Shown here one piece after another: positions 27,101 to 36,827 of a DNA stretch of 64,000 nucleotides. Under the pieces are notes generated by a model. It was given only the letters and a program-made list of their open reading frames with translations. It was not told the DNA's origin and did not search any database. The first letter of the stretch is position 1. Every line of letters begins with the position of its first letter. Both the position numbers and the translations under genes were made by a program. The DNA comes from Sporofaciens musculi (GTDB lineage Bacteria; Bacillota; Clostridia; Lachnospirales; Lachnospiraceae), in the NCBI RefSeq assembly GCF_009830285.1, contig NZ_WUQX01000001.1, forward strand, positions 1,302,501 through 1,366,500, in the 5' to 3' direction.

Positions 27101-27310
27101 GCCATTCGTCTGGATACCATGTTCGTAGACGAAGGCTTTGGCTCTCTGGATGATTCGGCAAGAGGGCAGGCTATTCGGATTTTGACAGAGCTTGCAGATG
27201 AGAAGATGCTGGTTGGAATCATTTCCCATGTAAATGAATTAAAGGAGCAGATTGAATGTAAACTGCTGGTCAGCAAGTCGGAGAAAGGGAGTAAGGCAAA
27301 GTGGGCATGA
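24125..27310 (+). CDS. sbcC: Exonuclease SbcCD, ATPase subunit SbcC
   Basis: The 1061-residue Rad50-type SMC ATPase begins at a TTG (24125) with AAGGAGGAA before it. Walker A is GDTGAGKTT (34-42). Long coiled coils flank a zinc hook CPVC at 537-540. The C-terminal lobe has the signature LSGGESFMASLSMALGLS and Walker B MFVDEGFGSLD. All key elements are intact. It partners SbcD, encoded just upstream. Confidence 0.97.
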   Translation: MKPVRLIMSAFGSYGEKTEIDFQGVSHGLFLITGDTGAGKTTVFDAITYALYDKTSGKARDGNMMRSQYASEDADTYVELTFSYREEIYTVRRNPEYLRLGKRRYADGSPRYVKEAAKVELILPDGSVYRGKKRETDQKLVEIMGMDAEQFTQIAMIAQGDFLRLLHAESKERRKIFSKIFKTKLYNRVQEELKRRAGELYTQLESNLRSARQEMERVEFAGNLAFLDEGAFVERWRELINYDMIPYEEGLEALKELIKAGVSLEKEKKKQAEALQKKLEELNGRKKEGETLNRLFDAFDKICRDAEEIAGKEQECKEWEAKLKTGQRAEKVKAYETKLAESREAAKKLKKNIDELERGWEALQACAKEAKEEKVRLKEELLWQEKTSNAELLRLEEVLPQYGQLLKLRQTFVLEDDRLQKKHGEQERQKESLDDLKKNIERTRGLQEKYAQSPGKMDGLLLREAQQTERSRDLQQLESQWSQLVEEEKEGQTRRRQAEKAQQSYLAVLQDYEERYQAFLAEQAGILAGQLEPGRPCPVCGSWEHPNIRKLTEGAPTQAEVEKAKKERDLAEEKREQSVARLHEQAARCEAARGAFAREYERVMGEKEQASFKDGDGMLRASIQEALAENERAAEKTRAELKQVKRETESYRQAAEAEKGLKEKLEGLKKSYEQAKSEYEKLLMEGKRLETEIRMKEESLPFPSELQAKERIDELKNILETARASYDQAEKKERESVEELKKLEGQRTSCRETLWQQEEEVKSCQVNYESSLNEQGFGDEKAYLEGKLSPEYMEELEGRIKEFHTLVNETAGRKKSLNEQLEGKERAKLSQLEGEIEVAEKAQKKTQEEYIRLYTGNQKNREVQNRLMAYLKKDGEFKRQYEMIGNLSKTANGTLSGAVKLDFETYVQRQYFKQIIHAANRRLIRMTSGEFILQCRELKALASQGQAGLNLDIYHMASDSVRDVKTLSGGESFMASLSMALGLSDIVQNAAGAIRLDTMFVDEGFGSLDDSARGQAIRILTELADEKMLVGIISHVNELKEQIECKLLVSKSEKGSKAKWA

Positions 27311-27344
27311 CGTAACAGTGAAGCTGGAAGGCTCAACTGTTACG
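27311..27344 (+). terminator. Hairpin after sbcC
   Basis: CGTAACAGT pairs perfectly with ACTGTTACG over 9 bp, starting one base after the sbcC stop. No T-run follows, so termination is uncertain. Confidence 0.4.
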
Positions 27345-27371
27345 GCATGACAGGTGATTTTTGACAAAGAG

Positions 27372-27400
27372 TTGAAAATACCGGCAAAAAAGGATATATT
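27372..27400 (+). promoter_or_regulatory. Promoter of glf
   Basis: TTGAAA (27372-27377), 17-bp spacer, TATATT (27395-27400), 26 bp before the start codon. Confidence 0.55.
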
Positions 27401-27426
27401 ATTAGAAAGAGAGAGGAGAAAACGAA

Positions 27427-28557
27427 ATGAAGTATGATTATTTGATTGTAGGCGCCGGTCTTTTTGGCGCAATCTTTGCGTATGAAGCAAACAAGGCGGG
27501 CAAGCGTGTACTTGTGATTGACCGAAGGAATCATATTGGAGGAAATATTTATACGAAAGAAGTGGAGGGAATTCAGGTACATGAGTACGGCGCCCATATT
27601 TTCCACACGTCGGACAAAGCTGTGTGGGATTATGTGCAGCAGTTTGCAGAATTTAACCGCTATACCAACAGTCCGGTGGCAAGATATGGGGATGAATTAT
27701 ACAATCTTCCATTTAACATGAATACGTTCAGTAAGATGTGGGGCGCCAAGACGCCTGGGGAAGCGAAGGAGATCATTGACAGACAGATAGAGGAAGCAGG
27801 AATCACTGAGCCGAAAAATCTGGAGGAGCAGGCGATTTCACTGGTGGGGAAGGATATCTATGAGAAGCTGGTGAAGGGCTACACGGAGAAACAGTGGGGA
27901 AAGAGGGCGACTGAGCTTCCAAGCTTTATTATCCGTCGGCTTCCGGTGCGCTTCGTGTATGACAATAACTATTTTAACGACAAGTATCAGGGAATTCCTA
28001 TTGGGGGCTATACCCAGATAATTGAGAAGATGCTGGACGGGATTGAGGTACGCCTGAATACGGACTTTTTTGATGAGCGTGACGCGCTTAAGCAGCAGGC
28101 GGACAAGCTTGTATTTACCGGAATGATTGACGCTTATTATGATTACTGTTATGGAGAGCTGGAATACAGAAGCTTAAGATTCGAGACGGAAACACTGGAT
28201 ATGGAGAATTATCAGGGAAATGCTGTGGTGAATTACACAGAATATGAGATTCCGTACACACGGATTATCGAGCATAAGCATTTTGAGTACGGATGCCAGG
28301 GCGGATATGGCAATACAGGGGCAATAAATCCCAAGACGGTGATTACTAGAGAATATCCGGCATCCTGGACAAAGAAAGCTGAGCCATACTACCCTATGAA
28401 TGATGAGAAGAATAACGCTCTCTATGAGAAATATAAAGCGCTGGCGGACAAAGAGGAGGGGGTTATCTTCGGCGGACGTCTGGGCATGTATCGCTACTAT
28501 GATATGCATCAGGTTGTGGCAGCAGCACTTGCATGTGTGAGAGAAAATATAGGTTAG
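27427..28557 (+). CDS. glf: UDP-galactopyranose mutase
   Basis: The 376-residue flavoprotein has the N-terminal FAD loop VGAGLFG (7-13), RRNHIGGNIYT, and EYGAHIFHTS with the conserved active-site region. Later YTEKQWG and the conserved RFVYDNNYF arginine/tyrosine cluster bind UDP-galactose. It converts UDP-galactopyranose to UDP-galactofuranose for surface polysaccharide. Length and motifs are normal. ATG at 27427 behind AGAGGAG. No other glycan genes lie beside it. Confidence 0.96.
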   Translation: MKYDYLIVGAGLFGAIFAYEANKAGKRVLVIDRRNHIGGNIYTKEVEGIQVHEYGAHIFHTSDKAVWDYVQQFAEFNRYTNSPVARYGDELYNLPFNMNTFSKMWGAKTPGEAKEIIDRQIEEAGITEPKNLEEQAISLVGKDIYEKLVKGYTEKQWGKRATELPSFIIRRLPVRFVYDNNYFNDKYQGIPIGGYTQIIEKMLDGIEVRLNTDFFDERDALKQQADKLVFTGMIDAYYDYCYGELEYRSLRFETETLDMENYQGNAVVNYTEYEIPYTRIIEHKHFEYGCQGGYGNTGAINPKTVITREYPASWTKKAEPYYPMNDEKNNALYEKYKALADKEEGVIFGGRLGMYRYYDMHQVVAAALACVRENIG

Positions 28558-28570
28558 GGACTTACAATAC

Positions 28571-28615
28571 AAAAACTACAGGATATGACAAATGAAATCA
28601 TATCTTGTAGTTTTT
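28571..28615. terminator. Bidirectional terminator between glf and pyrG
   Basis: AAAACTACA-G-GATATGA pairs with TCATATC-T-TGTAGTTTTT. There is an A-run on one side and a T-run on the other, so it can serve both convergent genes. Confidence 0.85.
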
Positions 28616-28664
28616 CTGTTAAGGCAACATTATAGGCATTTTAGCGAAATGTGAATGAGACAGT

Positions 28665-30272
28665 TTACTGGTCTCTGTATTTAAGGGCCGCCTCAATAAA
28701 TCCGCGAAACAGCGGGTGGGGGCGGTTCGGTCTGGATTTTAATTCCGGATGTGCCTGTGTGGCAATGAACCATGGGTGCTCCGTTAGTTCAATCATTTCC
28801 ACAATATTCCCATCCGGCGACAGACCGGAGAGCTTCATTCCGTTGGCCGTCAGTTTTTCGCGGTAATCGTTATTGACTTCGTACCGGTGTCTGTGGCGTT
28901 CCTTTATCTCTTTGCATCCGTACAACTGATAAGCCCTGGAGTTTTCAGCGAGAACGCAAGGGTATGAGCCAAGGCGCAGGGTGCCGCCAATTTCCTCCAC
29001 TCCAATCTGCTCAGGCATGATATGAATGACCGGATGGGTGGTGCCTGGGTCTAATTCTGCGCTGTGGGCGTCGTTGTATCCCAGTACGTTTCTGGCAAAT
29101 TCCACGATGGCGAGCTGCATTCCCAGACACAGTCCCAGAAACGGGACGCCGTGGGTGCGGGCATAGCGGATGGCCTCTAATTTGCCGTCAACGCCTCGGT
29201 GTCCGAAGCCGCCGGGAACCAGGATTCCGCTGACCTTTTCCATGACAGAGGCAATATTTTCAGAAGTCACAGTCTCAGAATCAATCCATTTGATATTCAC
29301 GGTCGCCCGACTGAAGATTCCGCCGTGCTTTAGGGCCTCCACCACACTGATGTAGGCGTCGTGGAGTTGGATGTATTTACCTACTAATGCGACTGTAATC
29401 TCGGCATTGGGATGCTTCAGATAGTCCACCATCTCAGTCCAATCCTTAAGATCAGGTTCAGGACAGTCAAGGTGCAGACATTCACAGACAACGCCAGCCA
29501 GATTTTCCTCCTCCATTGCCAGCGGCGCCTCATACAGATACTCAACATCAAGGTTTTGCAGTACCCGATTGGAGGGAACATTGCAGAACAGGGCAATCTT
29601 GTCCTTGATTCCCACGTCGAGAGGGTGCTCGGAACGGCATACTAAAATGTCCGGCCAGATTCCCATTCCCTGAAGGTCCTTGACGCTTGCCTGGGTGGGC
29701 TTGGTCTTCATCTCCTGGGATGCCCGCAGATAGGGAATTAAGGTCACATGGATCAGGATGACATTCTCGTGGCCTTTCTCATGCTGGAACTGTCGGATGG
29801 CCTCTAAGAAGGGCTGGCTCTCGATATCGCCCACCGTACCGCCCACCTCAATAATAGCAATCTCCGTGTGTTCTGCGGAAGGGTTGCGGTAGAAGCGATT
29901 CTTAATCTCATTGGTGATATGAGGGATAACCTGTACCGTTCCACCGCCAAAATCGCCCCTTCGCTCCTTTTGAAGAACCGACCAGTAGATTTTACCGGTG
30001 GTAACGTTGGAATTCTTACTCAGGCTTTCGTCAATGAAGCGCTCATAATGCCCCAGGTCTAAATCCGTCTCCGCACCGTCGTCGGTTACGAAAACCTCGC
30101 CGTGCTGAACGGGATTCATGGTGCCTGGGTCAATATTAATATAAGGATCAAACTTCTGCATGGTTACCGTATAACCACGGGCTTTTAAGAGTCTGCCCAG
30201 TGATGCGGCCGTAATCCCTTTCCCAAGTCCTGAAACAACACCGCCAGTTACAAATACATACTTTACTGCCAT
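28665..30272 (-). CDS. pyrG: CTP synthase
   Basis: The 535-residue enzyme makes CTP from UTP, ATP and glutamine. The N-terminal amidoligase domain has [17 protein letters not shown] with its ATP loop, and [14 protein letters not shown]. The C-terminal class I glutamine amidotransferase has FLGLCLGMQ with the nucleophile Cys and ATQAHPE with the catalytic His and Glu. The ATG at 30272 is chosen because GGAGGT lies seven bases before it and the family begins at this point. It shares its terminator with glf. Confidence 0.98.
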   Translation of the reverse strand: MAVKYVFVTGGVVSGLGKGITAASLGRLLKARGYTVTMQKFDPYINIDPGTMNPVQHGEVFVTDDGAETDLDLGHYERFIDESLSKNSNVTTGKIYWSVLQKERRGDFGGGTVQVIPHITNEIKNRFYRNPSAEHTEIAIIEVGGTVGDIESQPFLEAIRQFQHEKGHENVILIHVTLIPYLRASQEMKTKPTQASVKDLQGMGIWPDILVCRSEHPLDVGIKDKIALFCNVPSNRVLQNLDVEYLYEAPLAMEEENLAGVVCECLHLDCPEPDLKDWTEMVDYLKHPNAEITVALVGKYIQLHDAYISVVEALKHGGIFSRATVNIKWIDSETVTSENIASVMEKVSGILVPGGFGHRGVDGKLEAIRYARTHGVPFLGLCLGMQLAIVEFARNVLGYNDAHSAELDPGTTHPVIHIMPEQIGVEEIGGTLRLGSYPCVLAENSRAYQLYGCKEIKERHRHRYEVNNDYREKLTANGMKLSGLSPDGNIVEMIELTEHPWFIATQAHPELKSRPNRPHPLFRGFIEAALKYRDQ

Positions 30273-30318
30273 GGCATCCACCTCCAAGTTGAATATGGTT
30301 CAAAAAAATACTTTTGAA

Positions 30319-31812
30319 TTATACACCTTTGCCGCCGAAAAATACAGAGTTTTTTTCATACTTTGCCTCGAAGGTTGCCTGGATGGATAATTTCTTAAAC
30401 TGCTTCATGTCAACCGAGCTTACCATAACGGAGGTATGAACCTGACACCCTCTTAACTTGGGAAGCTGATCTAAGGCAAGCTTGGCCGATGGGTCTGTCG
30501 CAGCGCTGACCGAGAGAGCAATCAAGACTTCATCTGTGTGAAGCCTGGGATTCTTGCTGCCCTGGTACAGTGTCTTAAGCTTCTGTATGGGTTCAATAGC
30601 CTCCGGAGAGATAACGTGGCGTTCATGTTCAAGCCCTGCCAACTCCTTCAGTGCGTTTAAAAGCAGGGCGGCGGAGGCTCCCAGAAGATTGGAGGTCTTA
30701 CCGGTAATGATGCGTCCGTCGCGAAGCTGCAAAGCGGCTGCAGGAGCTTGTGTTTCCTTTGCCCGTTCTAAGGCCGCATCTACAACCGGACGGTCATGGA
30801 CATTGATTCCTGCCTGGTTCATGAGCATCTCGATTTTCATGACCTCAGAGTCTGAGCAGGTTCCAAAAAGCAGTCTCTTTAACGAGTCGTAATATCTTCG
30901 GATAATCTCCTGGCGGGAAGCCTCCTTACATGCCTCATCGTCGCAGATGCAGCTTCCGGCCATATTAACGCCCATGTCAGTGGGAGATTTGTAGGGGCTT
31001 TCCCCGTAAATGCGCTGGAACATGGCGTTTAGCACAGGGAATATCTCCACATCTCGGTTGTAGTTTACCGTAGTCTCCCCGTAAGCCTCCAGATGGAAGG
31101 GGTCAATCATATTTACATCGTTCAAATCTGCCGTGGCAGCCTCATAGGCCAGATTCACCGGATGTTTAAGCGGAATATTCCAGATTGGAAACGTCTCAAA
31201 CTTGGCGTAGCCGGCGGAGATACCGCGCCGGTGCTCCTGATAGAGCTGGGATAAGCAGACCGCCATCTTGCCGCTTCCGGGACCTGGGGCGGTCACGACG
31301 GCAAGGGGTCTTGATGTCTCGATATAATCATTCTTGCCGTAGCCCTCGTCGCTTACGATAAAGGGTACGTTGGAGGGATAGCCGGGAATAACATAGTGCC
31401 TGTACACCTTGATTCCCAGTTTTTCCAGACGGCTTTTGAACAGGCTTGCGCTTTCCTGGCCGCTGTATTTGGTGATTACTACGCTTCCCACATAGAGACC
31501 CTGCTCATGGTATGCGTTCATCAGCCTTAGCACGTCTGAATCGTAGGTGATTCCCAAGTCACCCCTGACCTTGTTTTTTTCGATATCCTCAGCGCTGATG
31601 GCGATGATAATCTCCGCCTGGTCGGAAAGCTGCTTTAGCATCCTTAACTTGCTGTCCGGCTGAAAGCCCGGAAGAACCCGCGAGGCGTGATAATCGTCGA
31701 ATAATTTGCCGCCGAATTCCAGATAGAGCTTCTGGCCGAACTGCTCAATGCGTTCCTGTATATGGGCAGACTGTGTCTTGAGATACTTTTCATTGTCAAA
31801 TCCGATTTTCAT
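30319..31812 (-). CDS. DUF1846 protein
   Basis: This 497-residue soluble protein matches DUF1846 along its length: start MKIGFDNEKYLKTQS, GGKLFDDYHASRVLPGF, a Walker-like TAPGPGSGKMAVCLSQLY, and the TDMGVNMAGSCI segment. Structures of the family show a P-loop-type fold but no proven activity. It has its own promoter (31863-31891). It ends 47 bp before pyrG on the same strand, so read-through is possible. Confidence 0.92.
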   Translation of the reverse strand: MKIGFDNEKYLKTQSAHIQERIEQFGQKLYLEFGGKLFDDYHASRVLPGFQPDSKLRMLKQLSDQAEIIIAISAEDIEKNKVRGDLGITYDSDVLRLMNAYHEQGLYVGSVVITKYSGQESASLFKSRLEKLGIKVYRHYVIPGYPSNVPFIVSDEGYGKNDYIETSRPLAVVTAPGPGSGKMAVCLSQLYQEHRRGISAGYAKFETFPIWNIPLKHPVNLAYEAATADLNDVNMIDPFHLEAYGETTVNYNRDVEIFPVLNAMFQRIYGESPYKSPTDMGVNMAGSCICDDEACKEASRQEIIRRYYDSLKRLLFGTCSDSEVMKIEMLMNQAGINVHDRPVVDAALERAKETQAPAAALQLRDGRIITGKTSNLLGASAALLLNALKELAGLEHERHVISPEAIEPIQKLKTLYQGSKNPRLHTDEVLIALSVSAATDPSAKLALDQLPKLRGCQVHTSVMVSSVDMKQFKKLSIQATFEAKYEKNSVFFGGKGV

Positions 31813-31862
31813 AGATGATTCCCCTTACTTTATGTTTGACTCGAATGTTCAGAACTGATTTG

Positions 31863-31891
31863 ATATTAACATAATTTAATTTGAAAAACAA
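31863..31891 (-). promoter_or_regulatory. Promoter of the DUF1846 gene
   Basis: On the minus strand, TTGTTT (31891-31886), 17-bp spacer ending in an extended TG element, TAATAT (31868-31863). Confidence 0.6.
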
Positions 31892-31949
31892 TTTAATTGT
31901 AAAAATTCCATAAAAACCATTAAAAAAGCAGTCACAGGCAATGTTTGTA

Positions 31950-31978
31950 TTGATTTCCGGTCAGGCTGTCCGTATAAT
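31950..31978 (+). promoter_or_regulatory. Promoter of ftsH
   Basis: TTGATT (31950-31955), 17-bp spacer, TATAAT (31973-31978), 26 bp before the ATG, with AGGAGGA between. Confidence 0.75.
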
Positions 31979-32003
31979 GTAAGGGTAGTACAGGAGGAAG
32001 AAG

Positions 32004-33914
32004 ATGGACAACCAGAATAATAATAACCAGAATAACAGAAATCAGAATAATAGAAATAATAAGCAGGGCTTATCGTTTATCATATTGGTGACACTGGTTA
32101 CGTCAGTCATGGTCATGGCATTGTTCCAGTTTCAGGGAATGGGAGATGATAACGAGATCAGTTATGATGAGTTCCTTGAGATGGTAGACGATAAGAAGGT
32201 AGAGGAAGTGGTGATCCACAGCACCCGAATCGTGATTACAGAGAAGAAGGAGAAGGGGCAGAAGATTGCCAAGGAATACTATACCGGAGTGGTCCGTGAC
32301 GAGTCCCTTCCAGAGCGTCTTGACAAGGCTGGAGTGAAGTTCAGCCAGCAGATTCCGGATACCACGTCTGCCGTCGTGGCCCAGACCTTGCTAACGCTTT
32401 TGCCGATTGCGGTGCTTGTAGGCGTTTTCGTCTGGATGACTCGAAAGATGGCAAAAGGCGGCGGAATGATGGGAATTGGCAAGAGCAATGCCAAGATGTA
32501 TGTGGAGAAGCAGACCGGCGTTACCTTCAAGGATGTGGCAGGTCAGGATGAAGCCAAGGAGTCCTTACAGGAGGTTGTGGATTTCCTCCACAATCCTGGA
32601 AAATATACCAGCGTAGGCGCCAAGCTTCCCAAGGGAGCCCTTCTGGTGGGGCCGCCGGGAACTGGTAAGACCCTGCTTGCCAAGGCGGTTGCCGGAGAGG
32701 CGAAGGTGCCCTTCTTTTCTTTGAGTGGCTCTGCCTTTGTGGAAATGTATGTGGGCGTAGGTGCGTCCAGAGTCCGGGACCTGTTCAAGCAGGCACAGCA
32801 GATGGCGCCTTGTATCATTTTCATCGACGAGATTGACGCGATCGGAAAGAGCCGTGACAATCAGTTGAACAGCAACGACGAGCGTGAGCAGACCTTAAAC
32901 CAGCTACTGGCGGAGATGGATGGTTTTGAGAGCAATAAAGGACTTGTGCTTTTGGCGGCAACCAACAGACCGGAGATTCTGGACCCGGCCCTTCTTCGTC
33001 CGGGACGTTTTGACCGGCGTATCATTGTGGAGAAGCCGGATCTTAAGGGCAGGGTGGACGTTCTTAAGGTACATTCCAAGGACGTGCGCATGGACGAGAC
33101 GGTGGATTTGGAGGCCATTGCACTGGCCACAAGCGGCGCCGTAGGGTCTGACCTTGCCAACATGATTAACGAGGCGGCGATTAATGCAGTTAAGAACGGA
33201 AGAACTGCCGTATCACAGGCGGATCTTTTTGAAGCGGTGGAGGTTGTGCTGGTAGGAAAAGAGAAGAAGGATCGCATCATGAGCCAGGAGGAGAGACGTA
33301 TTGTTTCCTATCATGAGGTGGGCCATGCGCTGGTGAGCGCATTGCAGAAGGATGCAGAGCCGGTACAGAAGATTACCATTGTGCCGCGAACCATGGGCGC
33401 TCTGGGATATGTGATGCAGACTCCGGAGGAAGAAAAGTTTTTGAATACCAAGAAGGAGTTAGACGCAATGCTAGTAGGCTTATTGGCAGGGCGGGCTGCG
33501 GAGGAGATTGTTTTTGACACTGTGACCACAGGCGCCTCCAATGACATTGAGAAAGCTACCAAAGTGGCGCGTGCGATGGTGACCCAGTACGGTATGAGCG
33601 AGAAGTTCGGGTTAATTGGCCTTGAATCTATTCAGAACCGTTATCTGGACGGAAGGGCAGTATCCAACTGCGGACAGAAGACGGCTTCTGAGATTGATAA
33701 GGAAGTGATGAAGCTTTTGAAGGATTCCTACGAGTCGGCTAAGAAACTCCTTTCTGGCCACAGGAAGGCATTGGATAAAATAGCGGCGTTTCTCATAGAA
33801 AAAGAGACGATTACCGGAAAGGAATTCATGGAGATTTTCCACGAAGTAGAAGGAATCAATCCGGAAGACAAGAAGGAAAAGACAGAAGAACGGATTGCTA
33901 TGAATCCGGTATAA
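32004..33914 (+). CDS. ftsH: ATP-dependent membrane zinc protease FtsH
   Basis: The 636-residue protein has a short Asn/Arg-rich cytosolic start (residues 2-21, nearly all N, Q and R) and a first membrane helix ([19 protein letters not shown]). An external domain and a second helix ([19 protein letters not shown]) follow. The AAA module has [14 protein letters not shown] and the SRH arginine in LLRPGRFDR. The protease domain has HEVGH as HExxH. It degrades unassembled membrane proteins and regulators. The polyasparagine N-terminus is unusual. Confidence 0.97.
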   Translation: MDNQNNNNQNNRNQNNRNNKQGLSFIILVTLVTSVMVMALFQFQGMGDDNEISYDEFLEMVDDKKVEEVVIHSTRIVITEKKEKGQKIAKEYYTGVVRDESLPERLDKAGVKFSQQIPDTTSAVVAQTLLTLLPIAVLVGVFVWMTRKMAKGGGMMGIGKSNAKMYVEKQTGVTFKDVAGQDEAKESLQEVVDFLHNPGKYTSVGAKLPKGALLVGPPGTGKTLLAKAVAGEAKVPFFSLSGSAFVEMYVGVGASRVRDLFKQAQQMAPCIIFIDEIDAIGKSRDNQLNSNDEREQTLNQLLAEMDGFESNKGLVLLAATNRPEILDPALLRPGRFDRRIIVEKPDLKGRVDVLKVHSKDVRMDETVDLEAIALATSGAVGSDLANMINEAAINAVKNGRTAVSQADLFEAVEVVLVGKEKKDRIMSQEERRIVSYHEVGHALVSALQKDAEPVQKITIVPRTMGALGYVMQTPEEEKFLNTKKELDAMLVGLLAGRAAEEIVFDTVTTGASNDIEKATKVARAMVTQYGMSEKFGLIGLESIQNRYLDGRAVSNCGQKTASEIDKEVMKLLKDSYESAKKLLSGHRKALDKIAAFLIEKETITGKEFMEIFHEVEGINPEDKKEKTEERIAMNPV

Positions 33915-33930
33915 ACCAATGAAAAATAAT

Positions 33931-33964
33931 AAAAAGCCCCGGAATCTCACCATTCCGGGCTTTT
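33931..33964 (+). terminator. Intrinsic terminator of ftsH
   Basis: AAAAGCCCCGGAAT pairs with ATTCCGGGCTTTT around a CTCACC loop. Confidence 0.88.
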
Positions 33965-34011
33965 ATGCGTCAGAAGCTTTCTGCAAAATTATGAAATGAT
34001 AAGGAGTTCTC

Positions 34012-35850
34012 ATGTTTGATATTCAGGAGGAATTGAAGAAGCTGCCAGGCAAACCTGGCGTATATATTATGCATGATGAAAGGGACGACATCATCTATGT
34101 GGGAAAGGCGATTAGTCTGAAGAACAGGGTCCGCCAGTATTTTCAGAGCAGCCGCACTAAGGGCGTTAAGATTGAGCAGATGGTGACTCATATTGTCCGT
34201 TTTGAGTATATCGTTACAGACTCTGAACTTGAGGCGTTAGTGTTGGAGTGCAATCTGATTAAAGAGCACCGGCCCAAATATAACACGATGCTGATGGATG
34301 ATAAGAGTTATCCGTTTATCAAGGTGACGGTAGACGAGCCCTTTCCACGGATTATGCTGGCGAGAATGATGGCAAAGGACAAAGCCAAATATTTTGGGCC
34401 CTACACCAGCGCAGGGGCTGTGAAGGATACCATAGAGTTAATTCGCAAGCTGTACAGCATCCGAAGCTGCAACAGGAAGCTGCCTAAGGATATTGGGAAG
34501 GAAAGGCCCTGTCTGAATTACCACATTCATCAGTGCAAGGCGCCCTGCCAGGGGTATATTTCTCAGGAGGATTACCGTCAGTCCATTCATGAGGTGGTAC
34601 ATTTCCTGAACGGAAATTATGATATTATTTTAAAAGAGCTGGAGGGGAAGATGCAGGAGGCGTCAGAGGCCATGGAGTTTGAGAAGGCGATTGAGTACCG
34701 CGAACTGCTCTTAAGTGTGCGCAAGATTGCCCAGAAGCAGAAGATTACAGACACGGCGGGCGACGATCGGGATATCCTTGCGGCTGCAGTTGAGGAGGAG
34801 GATGCGGTAGTTCAGGTATTCTTCATTCGTGGCGGCCGTCTGATTGGAAGGGATCACTTCTATCTTAAAATCGTGAAGGGTGAGAAGGAGAGTGAGATTT
34901 TATCCAGCTTTATCAAACAGTTTTATGCAGGAACGCCTTATATTCCTGCCGAGCTGATGCTGCCGGAGGCGGTGGAGGATATGGAGGTCATTGAGGAATG
35001 GCTGACAAAAAGGCGGGGACACCGCGTACATTTGCGGATTCCTAAGAAGGGAACCAAGGAAAAGCTGGTAGAGCTGGCAAGGAAAAACGCGGCGCTGGTA
35101 TTGAGCACAGACAAGGAGAGGTTAAAGCGTGAGGAGGGCAGGACCATCGGCGCGGTCAAAGAGCTTGAAAAAATGTTGGGGCTTCACGGGATTGTGCGGA
35201 TGGAGGCCTTTGATATTTCCAATACCAGTGGGTTTGCGTCGGTAGGCTCTATGGTGGTCTATGAGAGAGGGAAGCCCAAGCGCAATGACTACCGGAAGTT
35301 TAAGATTAAGGGAGTAAAGGGGGCGGACGATTACGCCAGCATGGAGGAGGTGCTGACCCGTCGTTTCCAGCATGGGATGCGTGAGCAGGAGGAAGGAAAG
35401 GATATGGGAGGCTTTACCGCATTTCCGGATCTGCTTCTCATGGACGGAGGAAAGGGGCAGGTGAACGTTGCCCTTAAGGTGCTTGAAAAGCTTCAACTGG
35501 ATATTCCTGTATGCGGCATGGTCAAGGACGACAATCACCGTACCAGGGGCTTGTACTATCAGAATGAGGAGATTTCCATTGATAAGAATTCCGAGAGCTT
35601 CCGGCTCATTACCAGGATTCAGGATGAAGCCCACAGATTTGCCATAACATTTCACAGGCAGCTGCGGGGAAAGAACCAGGTACATTCTATTCTGGATGAT
35701 ATTAAAGGGGTAGGACCTGCAAGACGTAAGGCTCTGATGCGCCATTTCGAGAATATCGACGCCATTAAGAATGCTACGGTCGAGGAGCTAAAGGAACTTC
35801 CGTCAATGAATGAAAAATCTGCACAGGATGTCTATGACTTTTTTCATTGA
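34012..35850 (+). CDS. uvrC: Excinuclease ABC subunit C
   Basis: The 612-residue protein has an N-terminal GIY-YIG nuclease (PGVYIMHDE ... IIYVGKA), a UVR motif around [14 protein letters not shown] that binds UvrB, a C-terminal RNase H-like nuclease ([20 protein letters not shown]) and a helix-hairpin-helix tail ([16 protein letters not shown]). It makes both incisions in nucleotide excision repair. ATG at 34012 behind AAGGAG. It starts the uvrC-hprK-glk run, with small gaps of 33 and 17 bp. Confidence 0.98.
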   Translation: MFDIQEELKKLPGKPGVYIMHDERDDIIYVGKAISLKNRVRQYFQSSRTKGVKIEQMVTHIVRFEYIVTDSELEALVLECNLIKEHRPKYNTMLMDDKSYPFIKVTVDEPFPRIMLARMMAKDKAKYFGPYTSAGAVKDTIELIRKLYSIRSCNRKLPKDIGKERPCLNYHIHQCKAPCQGYISQEDYRQSIHEVVHFLNGNYDIILKELEGKMQEASEAMEFEKAIEYRELLLSVRKIAQKQKITDTAGDDRDILAAAVEEEDAVVQVFFIRGGRLIGRDHFYLKIVKGEKESEILSSFIKQFYAGTPYIPAELMLPEAVEDMEVIEEWLTKRRGHRVHLRIPKKGTKEKLVELARKNAALVLSTDKERLKREEGRTIGAVKELEKMLGLHGIVRMEAFDISNTSGFASVGSMVVYERGKPKRNDYRKFKIKGVKGADDYASMEEVLTRRFQHGMREQEEGKDMGGFTAFPDLLLMDGGKGQVNVALKVLEKLQLDIPVCGMVKDDNHRTRGLYYQNEEISIDKNSESFRLITRIQDEAHRFAITFHRQLRGKNQVHSILDDIKGVGPARRKALMRHFENIDAIKNATVEELKELPSMNEKSAQDVYDFFH

Positions 35851-35883
35851 TGTGATATAATCTTACCAAGAAAGGAGAAGATT

Positions 35884-36810
35884 ATGGCAGGTAGAGTTGA
35901 GTTAAAGAAGGTTGTAGAGAAGATGGATCTTAAGAATCTTACCCCTAATGTGGATATCGGAGATAAGACCATCGAGATACCGGACATTAACCGTCCGGCG
36001 CTGCAGCTTACAGGATATTTTGAACATTTTGATTCTGATCGGGTACAACTGATTGGGTATGTGGAGTATACATTTCTGGAAAAGATGGATGAGGAACATA
36101 AACGGGAGATTTACACCCAGTTATTGTCCTATCCGATTCCATGTATTGTTTTCTCAAGGAGTTTAAAGCCGGAGGAGATGCTGCTTGAGATGGCGGAGGC
36201 GGCGAATATCCCGGTCTTTAATACAGAGAAGAAGACCGCCCAGTTTACGGCGGAGATTATCCGGTGGCTGAATGTCGAGCTGGCACCCTGTATCTCTATC
36301 CACGGGGTCCTGGTGGATGTATATGGCGTGGGAGTTTTGATTATGGGGGAGAGCGGAATTGGAAAGAGCGAGGCTGCCCTGGAGTTAATCAAGAGGGGAC
36401 ACCGTCTGGTCAGCGACGACGTGGTGGAGATTCGCAAGGTCAGCGATGCTACTCTGGTAGGGACAGCACCGGATATTACAAGGCATTTCATTGAGCTGCG
36501 AGGGATTGGCATTGTGGATGTCAAGACTCTTTACGGTGTTCAGAGTGTACGTGAGACGCAGAACATTGATTTGGTCATTACGCTTGAGGACTGGGATAAG
36601 GATAAGAAGTACGACCGGCTTGGTATGGAGGAGGAGTATACGGAGTTTTTGGGAAATAAAATCGTATGCCACCAGCTTCCCATCCGTCCTGGACGGAATC
36701 TGGCGATTATTGTGGAGACGGCGGCAATTAATTACCGGCAGAAGAAGATGGGCTACAATGCGGCTCAGGAGTTGTATAAGCGGGTACAGCAGAATCTTAC
36801 AAAAAAATAG
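35884..36810 (+). CDS. hprK: HPr kinase/phosphorylase
   Basis: The 308-residue protein has an N-terminal MurF-like domain and a catalytic core with IHGVLVDVYGVGVLIMGESGIGKSE (the P-loop is GESGIGKS) and the family signature ELRGIGIVDVKTLYG. It phosphorylates or dephosphorylates Ser46 of HPr in response to fructose-bisphosphate and phosphate, and drives CcpA catabolite repression in Firmicutes. Placement beside a glucokinase fits a carbon-control role. ATG at 35884 behind AAAGGAGA. Confidence 0.98.
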   Translation: MAGRVELKKVVEKMDLKNLTPNVDIGDKTIEIPDINRPALQLTGYFEHFDSDRVQLIGYVEYTFLEKMDEEHKREIYTQLLSYPIPCIVFSRSLKPEEMLLEMAEAANIPVFNTEKKTAQFTAEIIRWLNVELAPCISIHGVLVDVYGVGVLIMGESGIGKSEAALELIKRGHRLVSDDVVEIRKVSDATLVGTAPDITRHFIELRGIGIVDVKTLYGVQSVRETQNIDLVITLEDWDKDKKYDRLGMEEEYTEFLGNKIVCHQLPIRPGRNLAIIVETAAINYRQKKMGYNAAQELYKRVQQNLTKK

Positions 36811-36827
36811 GAGGAGAGGGCAAAAGG

